A DNA stretch of 64,000 nucleotides from the NCBI RefSeq assembly GCF_002847285.1, contig NZ_CP025407.1:6637001-6701000 (forward strand), given 5' to 3'. Shown here piece after piece: positions 9,500-18,414 of the stretch. The notes below the pieces were generated by a model. It ran no database searches, had not been told where the DNA came from, and was given only the letters and a program-made list of their open reading frames with translations. Origin of the DNA: Streptomyces sp. CMB-StM0423. GTDB taxonomy: Bacteria > Actinomycetota > Actinomycetes > Streptomycetales > Streptomycetaceae. The number at the start of each line of letters is the position of its first letter. Within the stretch, counting starts at the first letter, position 1. Position numbers and translations under genes: made by a program.

Positions 9500-10230
9500 C
9501 GGGCCTCCAGGGCGGCGTTGTGCGCGTCGCCCTCGGGGATGTTCGCCGACAGGTACACGGGCGGCGGCGCGCCGCGCTCCAGCAGCAACCGGATCGCCTC
9601 TGCGACGACCTGCTGCACGAGCAGGGCACCGGTGATCGACGACACCGCGCAGGCCGTGCCGCCGCCGGGCAGCGTGAGCACGGAGTCGCCGAAGGGGGCG
9701 CCGTTGTCGAGCACCACGTCGGCGTGGTCGGCCAGCCGCTTGCCGGAGGGGTGCCGGGACTCGGCGCGGGTGCCGTGGGACAGCGAGGTGATCGCGACGA
9801 GCGGGTGCCCGTGCTCCTTGACGACGGCGGCCATCTCCACGACACAGCCGTTGATGCCGGAGTTCGAGGCGATGACGAAGGCGTCCGCGGGGTGCGGCGC
9901 GGCCAGCTCGTACAGCCGGCGGGCGGTGGCGGGGTCGCGCTCCAGCTTGGCGTCGGAGAGCAGCGCGGGGGGCTCCCCGCCGTAGATCACGAGATCCCGC
10001 AGGGCGATCTTGTTCGTCGGTACGAAGCCGCCGGCGCGGCCGGCGATCTCCGTCGCCAGCGACTCGGAGTGCCCGGTGCCGAACGCCTGGATCACGCCGT
10101 CGCCGCCCAGCGCGTCCGCGAACACCGTCGCGGCGGCGCCGACCTCGGCGCGCTGTCCCTCGGCCACCCGCCGGAGTGAGGTCAGGGCCGCGGCGGTGAA
10201 GGCGGCTGCGCTGATCGGCTTGAGGCTCAT
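9469..10230 (-). CDS. SIS-domain phosphosugar-binding protein (possible NagS-like GlcNAc-6-P enzyme)
   Basis: 253 residues, one SIS domain. Sugar-phosphate-binding segments are visible: FGTGHSESLATEIAGRAGG near residues 45-63, FVIASNSGINGCVVEMA in the middle and AITSLSHG after it. The Gly/Ser pattern resembles MurNAc-6-P etherase-like and glucosamine-phosphate isomerase folds but the length fits neither MurQ nor GlmS. From memory, S. coelicolor NagS (a SIS-type enzyme acting on GlcNAc-6-phosphate) is of this kind; I could not verify identity. Start chosen at the ATG at 10230 with GGGAG 5 nt upstream. It diverges from a GlcNAc-kinase-like gene, supporting an amino-sugar role. Confidence 0.75.
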   Translation of the reverse strand: MSLKPISAAAFTAAALTSLRRVAEGQRAEVGAAATVFADALGGDGVIQAFGTGHSESLATEIAGRAGGFVPTNKIALRDLVIYGGEPPALLSDAKLERDPATARRLYELAAPHPADAFVIASNSGINGCVVEMAAVVKEHGHPLVAITSLSHGTRAESRHPSGKRLADHADVVLDNGAPFGDSVLTLPGGGTACAVSSITGALLVQQVVAEAIRLLLERGAPPPVYLSANIPEGDAHNAALEARYAGRIRRGA

Positions 10231-10340
10231 CGGTGCTCCCGGGAGTGGTCTGGACAACGTGCCGTACGCGGGGTCAATCTCAGGCAGTCGCGCACGGCGC
10301 GTCAAGGGCGCGGCGCGGAGCCGACCACCGGGAGCGGGCA

Positions 10341-11390
10341 GTGGAGAAGCTGGTCATCGGCATCGACGTGGGCGGGACGAGGATCCGCGCGGCGCTCGCG
10401 CGCTCGGCGGGCGGCGGAGTGCTGCGTACGGCGTCGGCGGGGGCGGGAAACCCGCGCTCGGTGCCGCCGGACGTGCTGACGTCCCGGCTGGCGGCGTGCG
10501 TGGCGCCGCTGGCGGAGGCGGCTCAGGCGGCGGGTACGGGGCGGATCGCGGCGGTGGTCGCGGGCGTCGCCGGCGCGGAGCCCCGCAACCCGGACGACAC
10601 GGGCACGCGGGTGGCGCACGCGGCGCTGCGCACGGCGCTGCGCCGGGGCGGGGTCCGGCCGGTGCCGGTGCAGATCCGCGGCGACACGGAGATCGCCTTC
10701 GCGGCGGGCCCGGGCGCACCGGCGGCCGGGGTGGTCGCGATCGCCGGCACGGGCGCGTCGGCGGCCCGGATCGCGGCCCGGCGGCAGACGGCGACGATCG
10801 ACGGCCACGGCTGGCTCCTGGGCGACGAGGGCAGCGGCTTCTGGATCGCCCGGCAGGCGCTGCGAGCGGCGCTGCGTTCCCTGGACGGCAGGGGCCCGGC
10901 GACGGCGCTGGTGGGGCTGCTGACGGCGGCGACGGGCGGGGGAGGGCGGGTGGAGAGGGTGTTCGGGGCGCGGGGAGCGGGTGCGGAGGCGGCTGCGGAA
11001 GACGGGGGCGCGGGGCGCGTAGGGGAGCGGGACTCCGCCGCCCCGCCGCGCATGGGGGATCCGGTGGTACGGGTCGCGCTGGTCGATGCCGGGTTCGCGG
11101 GAGCGCCGGTGGAGATAGCTCGGCTGTGCCCGGTGGTCGTACGGGCCGCTGCGGCCGGTGACGCGGTGGCCGGGGCGATCCTGGACGAGGCCGCGGACCA
11201 CCTCGCCGAGACGGTCGCCGTGCTCGCCCCCGCGCCCGGCGAACCCCTCGTCACCACCGGCGCCCTCCTCGCCCCCGCGGGCCCCCTCCTGCCCCGCTTC
11301 ACGGCCCGCATGGGCGCGTACGACGTGACCCCGGCCCCGGTCCCGGACGGCCTGGCGGGCGCGGTGGCGCTGGCCAGGACGATGCTCTGA
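10341..11390 (+). CDS. BadF/BadG-type N-acetylglucosamine kinase
   Basis: 349 residues, ASKHA (actin/hexokinase) fold. The phosphate-1 loop GIDVGGTRIRAAL is near the N-terminus, the connect/phosphate-2 region is AIAGTGASAAR, and the GlcNAc-kinase hallmark GHGWLLGDEGSGFWIAR follows near residue 155. ATP-dependent phosphorylation of N-acetylglucosamine (or N-acetylmuramic acid) is the likely reaction. A low-complexity insertion (about residues 200-235, arginine/alanine/glycine-rich) is unusual for the family. GTG start at 10341 with GGGAG upstream. The 110 bp shared with the divergent SIS gene should contain both promoters. Confidence 0.82.
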   Translation: MEKLVIGIDVGGTRIRAALARSAGGGVLRTASAGAGNPRSVPPDVLTSRLAACVAPLAEAAQAAGTGRIAAVVAGVAGAEPRNPDDTGTRVAHAALRTALRRGGVRPVPVQIRGDTEIAFAAGPGAPAAGVVAIAGTGASAARIAARRQTATIDGHGWLLGDEGSGFWIARQALRAALRSLDGRGPATALVGLLTAATGGGGRVERVFGARGAGAEAAAEDGGAGRVGERDSAAPPRMGDPVVRVALVDAGFAGAPVEIARLCPVVVRAAAAGDAVAGAILDEAADHLAETVAVLAPAPGEPLVTTGALLAPAGPLLPRFTARMGAYDVTPAPVPDGLAGAVALARTML

Positions 11391-11517
11391 GGCGAGGCCC
11401 GGCCGCGGGGGCGTCGGACCCGCCGCCCCGGGGCCGGCTCAGGCGGGCCGGCTCAGACTACGGAGGTGCCACGGCGGGGCTTCGCACCCCGATGCCCCGC
11501 GGCGGCTTCCCTTCCCG

Positions 11518-12300
11518 CTACGGCGACGCCGGCGGATACAGCGCCGGGGGAAGCAGCGCCGCGGCGGGGCGGTCCAGGAGCCAGAGGGTGCGGGCCCGGC
11601 CGCGGGCGCCCGCGGCGGGAGCCTGGATCTCGCCCGCGCCCGACAGCGCCATCGCCGCCGCCCGGGCCTTGTCCTCGCCCGCCGCCAGCAGCCACACCTC
11701 CCGCGCCGCCCTGATCGCCGGCAACGTCAGCGAGATCCGCGTCGGCGGCGGCTTCGGCGCCCCGTGGACACCGACGACCGTGCGCTCCGTCTCCCGTACC
11801 CCCGGCAGCTCCGGGAAGAGCGACGCGACGTGCGTGTCCGGGCCCACGCCCAGCAGCAGCACGTCGAACGCCGGCACCGGCCCGTGGTCCTCCGGCCGGG
11901 CCGCGGCCGCCAGTTCACTCGCGTACGCCGCCGCCGCGGCGTCCGCGTCGGCGCCGAACTCCGCCTGCGCCGCCGGCATCTCGTGCAGCCGCGCGGGGTC
12001 GAGCGGCACCGCGTCCAGCAACGCCTCCCTGGCCTGGGTCGCGTTGCGATCGGGATCGCCCGCGGGCAGGAAGCGCTCGTCGCCCCACCACAGGTCCAGC
12101 CGCGACCAGTCGACCGCGTCCCGGGCCGGGGCGGCGGCGAGCGCCGCCAGCAGGCCGTTGCCGTTGCGGCCGCCCGTGAGCACGACCGACGCCGCGCCCC
12201 GGGCGGACTGCGCGTCCACGACCTTCGTGATCAGCCGGGCGGCGGCCGCCTCGGCCATCAGCTCCTTGTCGTGGTGGACGACGATCTGCGGCGTGCTCAC
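11518..12300 (-). CDS. pgl: 6-phosphogluconolactonase
   Basis: Hydrolyses 6-phosphogluconolactone to 6-phosphogluconate, second step of the oxidative pentose phosphate branch. 260 residues, DevB/SOL type. LDLWWGDERFLPAGDPDRN and DVLLLGVGPDTHVASLFP are the family signature regions (near residues 68-86 and 145-162). The start is the GTG at 12298-12300. It is the last gene of the tkt-tal-zwf-opcA-pgl operon, beginning 10 bp after the opcA stop, and converges with the kinase gene. Confidence 0.95.
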   Translation of the reverse strand: MSTPQIVVHHDKELMAEAAAARLITKVVDAQSARGAASVVLTGGRNGNGLLAALAAAPARDAVDWSRLDLWWGDERFLPAGDPDRNATQAREALLDAVPLDPARLHEMPAAQAEFGADADAAAAAYASELAAAARPEDHGPVPAFDVLLLGVGPDTHVASLFPELPGVRETERTVVGVHGAPKPPPTRISLTLPAIRAAREVWLLAAGEDKARAAAMALSGAGEIQAPAAGARGRARTLWLLDRPAAALLPPALYPPASP

Positions 12301-12310
12301 GGCGCCCCGT

Positions 12311-13372
12311 TCACGACGACTTCGCCGAGGAGGACTTTGCCGCGGCCCTCTTCGCCGGCTGCTTCTTCTGCGCCGCCTTCTTCGCCGTCCCGGCCTCGGC
12401 TTCCGCTTCTGCCTCGGCCTCCGCTACGTCCGCCTCCACCGCCCCCGCGGGCGCCAGCCGCTCCACGCCGTACGCCACCGCGTGCGCGTACGCCTCGTCC
12501 GGGTCGAGCCGCCGCAGCTCCTCCGCGATCAGCTCCGCCGTCGTGCGCCGCTTGAGCGCCACGTGCCGCTCCGGCTGCCCCGGCACCGCCAGCTCCGCCA
12601 GCGCGCCGTTCGGCCGGTCGAGGCAGATCACGCCGTCCGTCGTCAGCAGCCGCACCGCGGTCAGCCCCGGGCCCGGCGAGCCGGTGCGCTCCACCGGCAC
12701 CCGCAGCCGTTCGGCCAGCCACAGCGCCAGCAGTTCCGAGGAGGGGTTGTACTCCTCGCCCTCGACCACCGCCGACTCGATGGCCGCGTGCCGCTGGTCG
12801 AGCGCCGCCGCCAGCATGCTGCGCCACGGTGTGATCCGCGTCCACGCCAGGTCGGTGTCCCCCGGCGCGTACGCCGTGGCCCGCTGCCGCAGCGCGCCGA
12901 CCGGGTCCTCGCAGGCCGCCGCGTCCGTGATGCGGCGGGTGGCGAGCCGGCCGAGCAGGTCCTCCGCGGGGTTGTCCGGCGCGTCCTCAGGCCACCACAC
13001 CACCACCGGCGCGTCCGGCAGCAGCAGCGGCAGCACGACGCTCTCCGGGTGCCCCGCCAGCTCGCCGTGCAGCCGCAGCAGCACCGTCTCGCCGGTGTCC
13101 GTCTCGTTGCCGACGCGCACCTCCGCGTCCAGCCGTGCCAGCGCGCGCTCGCGCGGGGAGCGCCCCGGCCGCTTGATGACGACCAGGATCCGCGACGGGT
13201 GCTCCTTGGACGCCTGGCTGGCGGCCTTGAGCGCGTCGTAGTGGTTGCCCTCGTCGGTGACTATCACCAGCGTGAGCACCATCCCGACCGCCGGCGTGCC
13301 GGTGGCCCGCCGGGCGCCCACGAGCGCGGCGTTGATCTGGGCCGAGGTGGTCTCGGTGAGGTCGATGTTCAT
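12311..13372 (-). CDS. opcA: Glucose-6-phosphate dehydrogenase assembly protein OpcA
   Basis: 353 residues. Actinobacterial and cyanobacterial partner required for assembly or allosteric activation of glucose-6-phosphate dehydrogenase. The body (to about residue 305) is the conserved OpcA fold with VVWWPEDAPDNPAEDLLGRL and ITPWRSMLAAALDQR. The last ~45 residues are unusual: an Ala/Glu repeat (EADVAEAEAEAEAEAG) followed by a Lys/Ala/Ser tail like histone H1. The ATG at 13372 overlaps the zwf stop by 4 bp (ATGA), so translation is coupled to zwf. Confidence 0.94.
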   Translation of the reverse strand: MNIDLTETTSAQINAALVGARRATGTPAVGMVLTLVIVTDEGNHYDALKAASQASKEHPSRILVVIKRPGRSPRERALARLDAEVRVGNETDTGETVLLRLHGELAGHPESVVLPLLLPDAPVVVWWPEDAPDNPAEDLLGRLATRRITDAAACEDPVGALRQRATAYAPGDTDLAWTRITPWRSMLAAALDQRHAAIESAVVEGEEYNPSSELLALWLAERLRVPVERTGSPGPGLTAVRLLTTDGVICLDRPNGALAELAVPGQPERHVALKRRTTAELIAEELRRLDPDEAYAHAVAYGVERLAPAGAVEADVAEAEAEAEAEAGTAKKAAQKKQPAKRAAAKSSSAKSS

Positions 13373-14898
13373 GGCCGCCGCCAGCTCCGTCCGTCTCGTG
13401 CCAGCATCTCGTCCGCCGCCTTCGGCCCCCAGGTGCCCGCGGTGTACGACGCGGGCTTGCCGTGCTTCGCCCAGTGCTCCTCGATCGGGTCGAGGATCTT
13501 CCAGGACAGCTCGACCTCCTGGGGCCGCGGGAAGAGGTTCGCGTCGCCGAGGAGTACGTCCAGCAGCAGCCGCTCGTACGCCTCGGGGCTGGACTCGGTG
13601 AAGGACTCGCCGTAGGCGAAGTCCATCGTCACGTCCCGCACCTCCATCGACGTGCCCGGCACCTTGGAGCCGAACCGCACGGTGATGCCCTCGTCCGGCT
13701 GGACGCGGATCACCAGGGCGTTCTGGCCCAGCTCCATCGTGTCGGTGGTGTCGAACGGCAGGTGCGGCGCCCGCTGGAAGACGACGGCGATCTCCGTCAC
13801 CCGGCGGCCGAGCCGCTTGCCTGCGCGCAGGTAGAACGGCACGCCCGCCCAGCGGCGGTTGTCGATCTCCAGCTTGATCGCGGCGTAGGTGTCGGTCCCG
13901 GAGTGGGCGTCGATGCCGTCCTCCTCCAGGTAGCCGCGCACCTTCTCGCCGCCCTGCCACCCGGCGGTGTACTGCGCCCGCACCGTGTGCCGGCCCAGGT
14001 CCTCCGGCAGCCGCACCGACTCCAGCGCCTTGGTCTTCTCCGCCACCAGCGCCTGCGCGTCGAAGGCCGTGGGCTCCTCCATGGCGGTCAGCGCCAGCAG
14101 TTGCAGCAGGTGGTTCTGGATGACGTCGCGGGCGGCGCCGATGCCGTCGTAGTAGCCGGCCCTGCCGCCGATGCCGATGTCCTCGGCCATGGTGATCTGC
14201 ACGTGGTCCACGTACGACCGGTTCCAGATCGGCTCGAACATCGTGTTGGCGAAGCGCAGCGCCAGGATGTTCTGGACGGTCTCCTTGCCGAGGTAGTGGT
14301 CGATGCGGAAGACCTGGTCGGGCTCGAAGACCTCGTGGACGATCCGGTTGAGCTCCTCGGCGCTCTTCAGGTCGTGCCCGAAGGGCTTCTCGATGACCGC
14401 GCGCCGCCAGGAGTCACCGGCCGGGTCGGCCAGCCGGTGCTCCTTGAGCTGCTGGACGACCAGCGGGAAGAACTTCGGCGGCACGGAGAGGTAGAACGCG
14501 AAGTTCCCGCCGGTGCCGCGCGCCTTGTCCAGGTCCTCGATGGTCGTGCGCAGCCGCTCGAACGCCTCGTCGTCGTCGAAGTCGCCCTGGACGAACCGGA
14601 AGCCCTCGGAGAGCTGCTGCCACACCTCCTCGCGGAACGGCGTGCGCGCGTGCTCCTTGACCGAGTCGTGGACGACCTGCGCGAAGTCCTCGTCCTCCCA
14701 CTCCCGGCGGGCGAAGCCGACCAGGGAGAAGCCCGGCGGCAGCAGCCCCCGGTTCGCCAGGTCGTACACGGCGGGCATCAGCTTCTTGCGCGACAGGTCG
14801 CCGGTGACGCCGAAGATCACCAGGCCCGAGGGACCCGCGATCCGCGGCAGCCGCCGGTCCTGCGGGTCCCGCAGGGGATTGGTGTCAGAGCCGGTCAC
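13369..14898 (-). CDS. zwf: Glucose-6-phosphate 1-dehydrogenase
   Basis: First, NADP-reducing step of the oxidative pentose phosphate pathway. 509 residues, family-typical. Coenzyme-binding FGVTGDLSRKKLMPAVYDL is at residues ~29-47, and the active-site signature RIDHYLGKETVQN with its Lys and His is near residues 195-207. The start is the GTG at 14896-14898. The upstream tal stop is only 6 bp away, and opcA overlaps its 3' end, giving a tightly coupled tal-zwf-opcA-pgl unit. Confidence 0.97.
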   Translation of the reverse strand: MTGSDTNPLRDPQDRRLPRIAGPSGLVIFGVTGDLSRKKLMPAVYDLANRGLLPPGFSLVGFARREWEDEDFAQVVHDSVKEHARTPFREEVWQQLSEGFRFVQGDFDDDEAFERLRTTIEDLDKARGTGGNFAFYLSVPPKFFPLVVQQLKEHRLADPAGDSWRRAVIEKPFGHDLKSAEELNRIVHEVFEPDQVFRIDHYLGKETVQNILALRFANTMFEPIWNRSYVDHVQITMAEDIGIGGRAGYYDGIGAARDVIQNHLLQLLALTAMEEPTAFDAQALVAEKTKALESVRLPEDLGRHTVRAQYTAGWQGGEKVRGYLEEDGIDAHSGTDTYAAIKLEIDNRRWAGVPFYLRAGKRLGRRVTEIAVVFQRAPHLPFDTTDTMELGQNALVIRVQPDEGITVRFGSKVPGTSMEVRDVTMDFAYGESFTESSPEAYERLLLDVLLGDANLFPRPQEVELSWKILDPIEEHWAKHGKPASYTAGTWGPKAADEMLARDGRSWRRP

Positions 14899-14904
14899 CG
14901 TCGA

Positions 14905-16023
14905 CTACGCCCCCTTCGGTGCACGGCGGTCGAGCTCTTCCCGGGTGGAGTCGAGCAGATCGGTCCAGGACTTCGCGAACTTCTCCACGCCCTCGTCCTC
15001 CAGCAGGCCGACCACCTCGCCGTACGAGATGCCCAGCTTGTCCAGGGCGTCGAGGTCGGCGCGCGCACCGGCGTACGTGCCGCGCACCGCGTCGCCCTCG
15101 ATCCCGCCGTGGTCGGCGACGGCGTGCAGCGTGGACTCCGGCATCGTGTTGACCGTCCCCGGGGCGACCAGGTCGTCCACGTAGAGCGTGTCCTTGTACG
15201 CCTTGTCCTTCACGCCCGTCGACGCCCACAGGGGGCGCTGCTTGTGGGCGCCCGCCTTCTCCAGCGCGAGCCAGCGGTCCGAGGAGAAGACCTCCTCGTA
15301 CGCCTCGTACGCCAGCCGGGCGTTGGCGACGGCGGCCTTGCCGCGCAGCGCCTTCGCCTCGTCGGTGCCCAGGGCGTCGAGCCGCTTGTCGACCTCGGTG
15401 TCCACGCGGGAGACGAAGAACGAGGCGACCGAGCGGATCTCCGCCAGGTCCAGGCCCGCGGCCTTCGCCTGCTCCAGGCCGGCGAGGAAGGCGTCCATTA
15501 CCTCCCGGTAGCGCTCCAGGGAGAAGATCAGCGTGACGTTGACGCTGATGCCCTTGCCGAGCACCTCCGTGATGGCGGGCAGCCCGGCGCGGGTGGCGGG
15601 GATCTTCACGAACATGTTGGGCCGGTCCACCAGCCAGGCCAGTTGCTTGGCCTCGGCGACGGTGGGGGCCGTGTGGTGGGCGAGCCGCGGGTCCACCTCG
15701 ATGGAGACCCGGCCGTCCTGCCCCTGGGTGGCGTCGAACACCGGGCGGAGCACGTCGGCCGCGTCGCGTACGTCGGCCGTCGTGATCATGCGGACGGCCT
15801 CCTCGACGGTGACGCCGCGGGTGGCGAGGTCCCTGAGCTGGCCGTCGTAGCCGTCGCCCGCAGAGATGGCCTTCTGGAAGATCGTGGGGTTGGTGGTCAC
15901 GCCCACGACGTGGCTCTCGTCGATCAGTTCGGCGAGGTTGCCGGACGTGATGCGCTTGCGGGACAGGTCGTCGAGCCAGATCGCGACGCCTTCACCGGAG
16001 AGGCGCTCGAGTGCGTCGGTCAT
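14905..16023 (-). CDS. tal: Transaldolase
   Basis: 372 residues, the long actinobacterial transaldolase (not fused to pgi). Transfers a dihydroxyacetone unit between sedoheptulose 7-phosphate and glyceraldehyde 3-phosphate through a Schiff-base Lys. GVTTNPTIFQKAI near residue 42 and PNMFVKIPATRAGLPAI near residue 138 (Lys in VKIPAT) are the two signatures. ATG at 16023 is chosen because AGGAG lies about 10 nt upstream; an in-frame ATG seven codons earlier is less well placed. 38 bp separate it from the tkt stop. Confidence 0.96.
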   Translation of the reverse strand: MTDALERLSGEGVAIWLDDLSRKRITSGNLAELIDESHVVGVTTNPTIFQKAISAGDGYDGQLRDLATRGVTVEEAVRMITTADVRDAADVLRPVFDATQGQDGRVSIEVDPRLAHHTAPTVAEAKQLAWLVDRPNMFVKIPATRAGLPAITEVLGKGISVNVTLIFSLERYREVMDAFLAGLEQAKAAGLDLAEIRSVASFFVSRVDTEVDKRLDALGTDEAKALRGKAAVANARLAYEAYEEVFSSDRWLALEKAGAHKQRPLWASTGVKDKAYKDTLYVDDLVAPGTVNTMPESTLHAVADHGGIEGDAVRGTYAGARADLDALDKLGISYGEVVGLLEDEGVEKFAKSWTDLLDSTREELDRRAPKGA

Positions 16024-16061
16024 CGGTATTGCATCTCCTGACATCGTGTCGTCTGTAACCG

Positions 16062-18161
16062 TCAGCGACTTCCGGCCCGCAGGGATTCCCGGGCCGCGTC
16101 GGCGACGGCGTCGGCGGTGAGCCCGTATTCGCGGAACAGGACCTTGTAGTCGGCGGAGGCGCCGAAGTGCTCCAGGGAGACGACGCGTCCGGCGTCCCCG
16201 ACGAAGCGCTGCCACGTCATCCCGACGCCGGCCTCGACCGCCACCCGGGCCTTGACCGCGGGCGGCAGCACCGCGTTGCGGTACTCCCGCGGCTGCTCGT
16301 CGAACCACTCCACGGACGGCATGGAGACCACCCGCGTCGGCACGCCCTCCGCCTGCAACTGCTCGCGGGCGGCGACCGCGAGCTGCACCTCGGAGCCGGT
16401 GCCGATGAGGACGACCTGCGGCTCGGCTTCCTCGCCGCCGGGGCCCTCGGCCTCGAACATCACGTAGCCGCCGCGGGCGGTGTCGTCGTTGGCCTCGTAC
16501 GTCGGCACGCCCTGGCGGGTCAGCGCCAGGCCGTGCGGGGCGCCGACGCCGTACTCCTTGGTGTAGCGGCGCAGGATCTCCCGCCAGGCGATGACCGTCT
16601 CGTTGGCGTCCGCCGGGCGGACCACGTTCAGCCCGGGGATCGCGCGCAGGCTCGTCAGGTGCTCGACCGGCTGGTGGGTCGGGCCGTCCTCGCCGAGGCC
16701 GATGGAGTCGTGCGTCCACACGTACGTCACCGGCAGGTGCATCAGCGCCGACAGCCGCACCGCGTTGCGCATGTAGTCGGAGAAGACCAGGAACGTACCG
16801 CCGTAGACGCGGGTGTTGCCGTGCAGCGTGATGCCGTTCATGGCCGCGGCCATGGCGTGCTCGCGGATCCCGTTGTGGACGGTCCTGCCGTACGGGTCGG
16901 CGTCGGACAGCGGGTTGTCGGCGGGCAGGAACGAGGTCGAGCCGGGGATGGTGGTGTTGTTGGACCCGGCGAGGTCGGCCGAGCCGCCCCACAGTTCCGG
17001 CACCACCGGGCCGAGTGCCTTCAGCACCTCGCCCGACGCCTTGCGGGTGGCGACGGCCTTGCCGGCCGGGAACGACGGCAGCTTGTCCGCCCAGCCCGTG
17101 GGCAGTTCGCCCGCCCGGATCCGGTCGAACTCGGCGGCGCGCTCGGGGTTGGCCTGCCGCCAGGCGGCGAAGCGCTTGTCCCACTCGGCGTGCGCCACGG
17201 CGCCGCGCGTGCCCAGCCCGCGGGCGTGCGCGAGCACGCCCTCGTCGACCTCGAAGTGCTGCTCGGGGTCGAAGCCGAGGACCCGCTTGGTCGCGGCGAC
17301 CTCCTCCGCGCCCAGGGCCGAGCCGTGCGCGGCCTCGGTGTTCTGCGCGTTCGGCGCCGGCCAGGCGATGATCGAGCGGGCCGCGATGAACGACGGCCGG
17401 TCGGTGACGGCCTTGGCCTCCTGGAACGCCCGGTACAGCGCTTCGGGGTCGAGGTCGCCGTTCGGCTTCTGCGCGACGCGCTGGACGTGCCAGCCGTACG
17501 CCTCGTAGCGCGCGACGGTGTCCTCGGAGACGGCGGCGGCGGTGTCGCCCTCGATGGAGATGTGGTTGTCGTCCCAGAGGAGTATGAGGTTGCCCAGCTT
17601 CTGGTGGCCGGCCAGCGAGGACGCCTCGTGCGAGATGCCCTCCTGGAGGCAGCCGTCGCCCGCGACCACCCAGATGTGGTGGTCGAACGGGGAGGTGCCG
17701 GCGGGGGCGTCGGGGTCGAAGAGGCCGCGCTCGTAGCGCGCGGACATCGCCATGCCGACGGCGTTGGCGACGCCCTGGCCGAGCGGCCCGGTGGTCGTCT
17801 CGACGCCGGCGGTGTGCCCGTACTCGGGGTGCCCGGGGGTCTTGGAGCCCCAGGTGCGGAACGCCTCAAGATCGGCCAGCTCAAGGCCGAACCCGCCCAG
17901 GTAGAGCTGGGTGTACAGGGTCAGGCTGGAGTGGCCCGCGGAGAGGACGAAGCGGTCCCGGCCGGTCCACTGCGGGTCGGCGGGGTCGTGCCGCATCACC
18001 TTCTGGAAGAGCGTGTACGCGGCGGGGGCCAGGCTCATCGCCGTGCCGGGGTGGCCGTTGCCGACCTTCTGTACGGCGTCCATGGCCAGGACGCGTGCGG
18101 TGTCCACCGCGCGGTCGTCCAGTTCGTTCCACCCGAAGTCGGTGGTCGGCTGCGTGCTCAC
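16062..18161 (-). CDS. tkt: Transketolase
   Basis: Thiamine-diphosphate enzyme moving two-carbon units between ketose and aldose phosphates. 699 residues. The N-terminal substrate/TPP domain shows VGNGHPGTAMSLAP (residues ~32-45), the TPP motif GDGCLQEG with the later WDDNHISIEGD stretch, and the pyrimidine domain includes THDSIGLGEDGPTHQPVEHL. The GTG at 18161 starts the operon tkt-tal-zwf-opcA-pgl; it diverges from ctaB across 250 bp that should hold both promoters. Confidence 0.97.
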   Translation of the reverse strand: MSTQPTTDFGWNELDDRAVDTARVLAMDAVQKVGNGHPGTAMSLAPAAYTLFQKVMRHDPADPQWTGRDRFVLSAGHSSLTLYTQLYLGGFGLELADLEAFRTWGSKTPGHPEYGHTAGVETTTGPLGQGVANAVGMAMSARYERGLFDPDAPAGTSPFDHHIWVVAGDGCLQEGISHEASSLAGHQKLGNLILLWDDNHISIEGDTAAAVSEDTVARYEAYGWHVQRVAQKPNGDLDPEALYRAFQEAKAVTDRPSFIAARSIIAWPAPNAQNTEAAHGSALGAEEVAATKRVLGFDPEQHFEVDEGVLAHARGLGTRGAVAHAEWDKRFAAWRQANPERAAEFDRIRAGELPTGWADKLPSFPAGKAVATRKASGEVLKALGPVVPELWGGSADLAGSNNTTIPGSTSFLPADNPLSDADPYGRTVHNGIREHAMAAAMNGITLHGNTRVYGGTFLVFSDYMRNAVRLSALMHLPVTYVWTHDSIGLGEDGPTHQPVEHLTSLRAIPGLNVVRPADANETVIAWREILRRYTKEYGVGAPHGLALTRQGVPTYEANDDTARGGYVMFEAEGPGGEEAEPQVVLIGTGSEVQLAVAAREQLQAEGVPTRVVSMPSVEWFDEQPREYRNAVLPPAVKARVAVEAGVGMTWQRFVGDAGRVVSLEHFGASADYKVLFREYGLTADAVADAARESLRAGSR

Positions 18162-18336
18162 CCTTGTTCAGGGCTCCTCTCTCCACGGTCGGGAACTCCG
18201 GCGACCGGAAAGCACCGGGCGCCTTCGAGCCTATCCCGCTGAAATCCAGACTGCCGTTGCCGGGCCGGTTGCGCCTGCCGGACGGCACCCGGGCGCCCGC
18301 TCCTGGGGCCGGTGCGCACGGCTCCAACACGGGGCA

Positions 18337-18352
18337 CCCCCCGCGCGGGGGG
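18337..18352. promoter_or_regulatory. GC palindrome between tkt and ctaB
   Basis: Perfect 16-bp palindrome CCCCCCGCGCGGGGGG in the tkt/ctaB divergent region, about 15 bp upstream of TACAGT (18368-18373), a plausible -10 element for ctaB. Could be an operator or only a stable hairpin; no regulator is assigned. Confidence 0.35.
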
Positions 18353-18414
18353 CCGATACGCAGCGTCTACAGTGACGACGTACAGAAATCCCTTGACCGC
18401 GAGCAGAGGTGTCC

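Noticed and set aside
13462..16041. Plus-strand open frame of 859 codons opposite zwf and tal
   Set aside because: Antisense to two definite enzymes; no family features.
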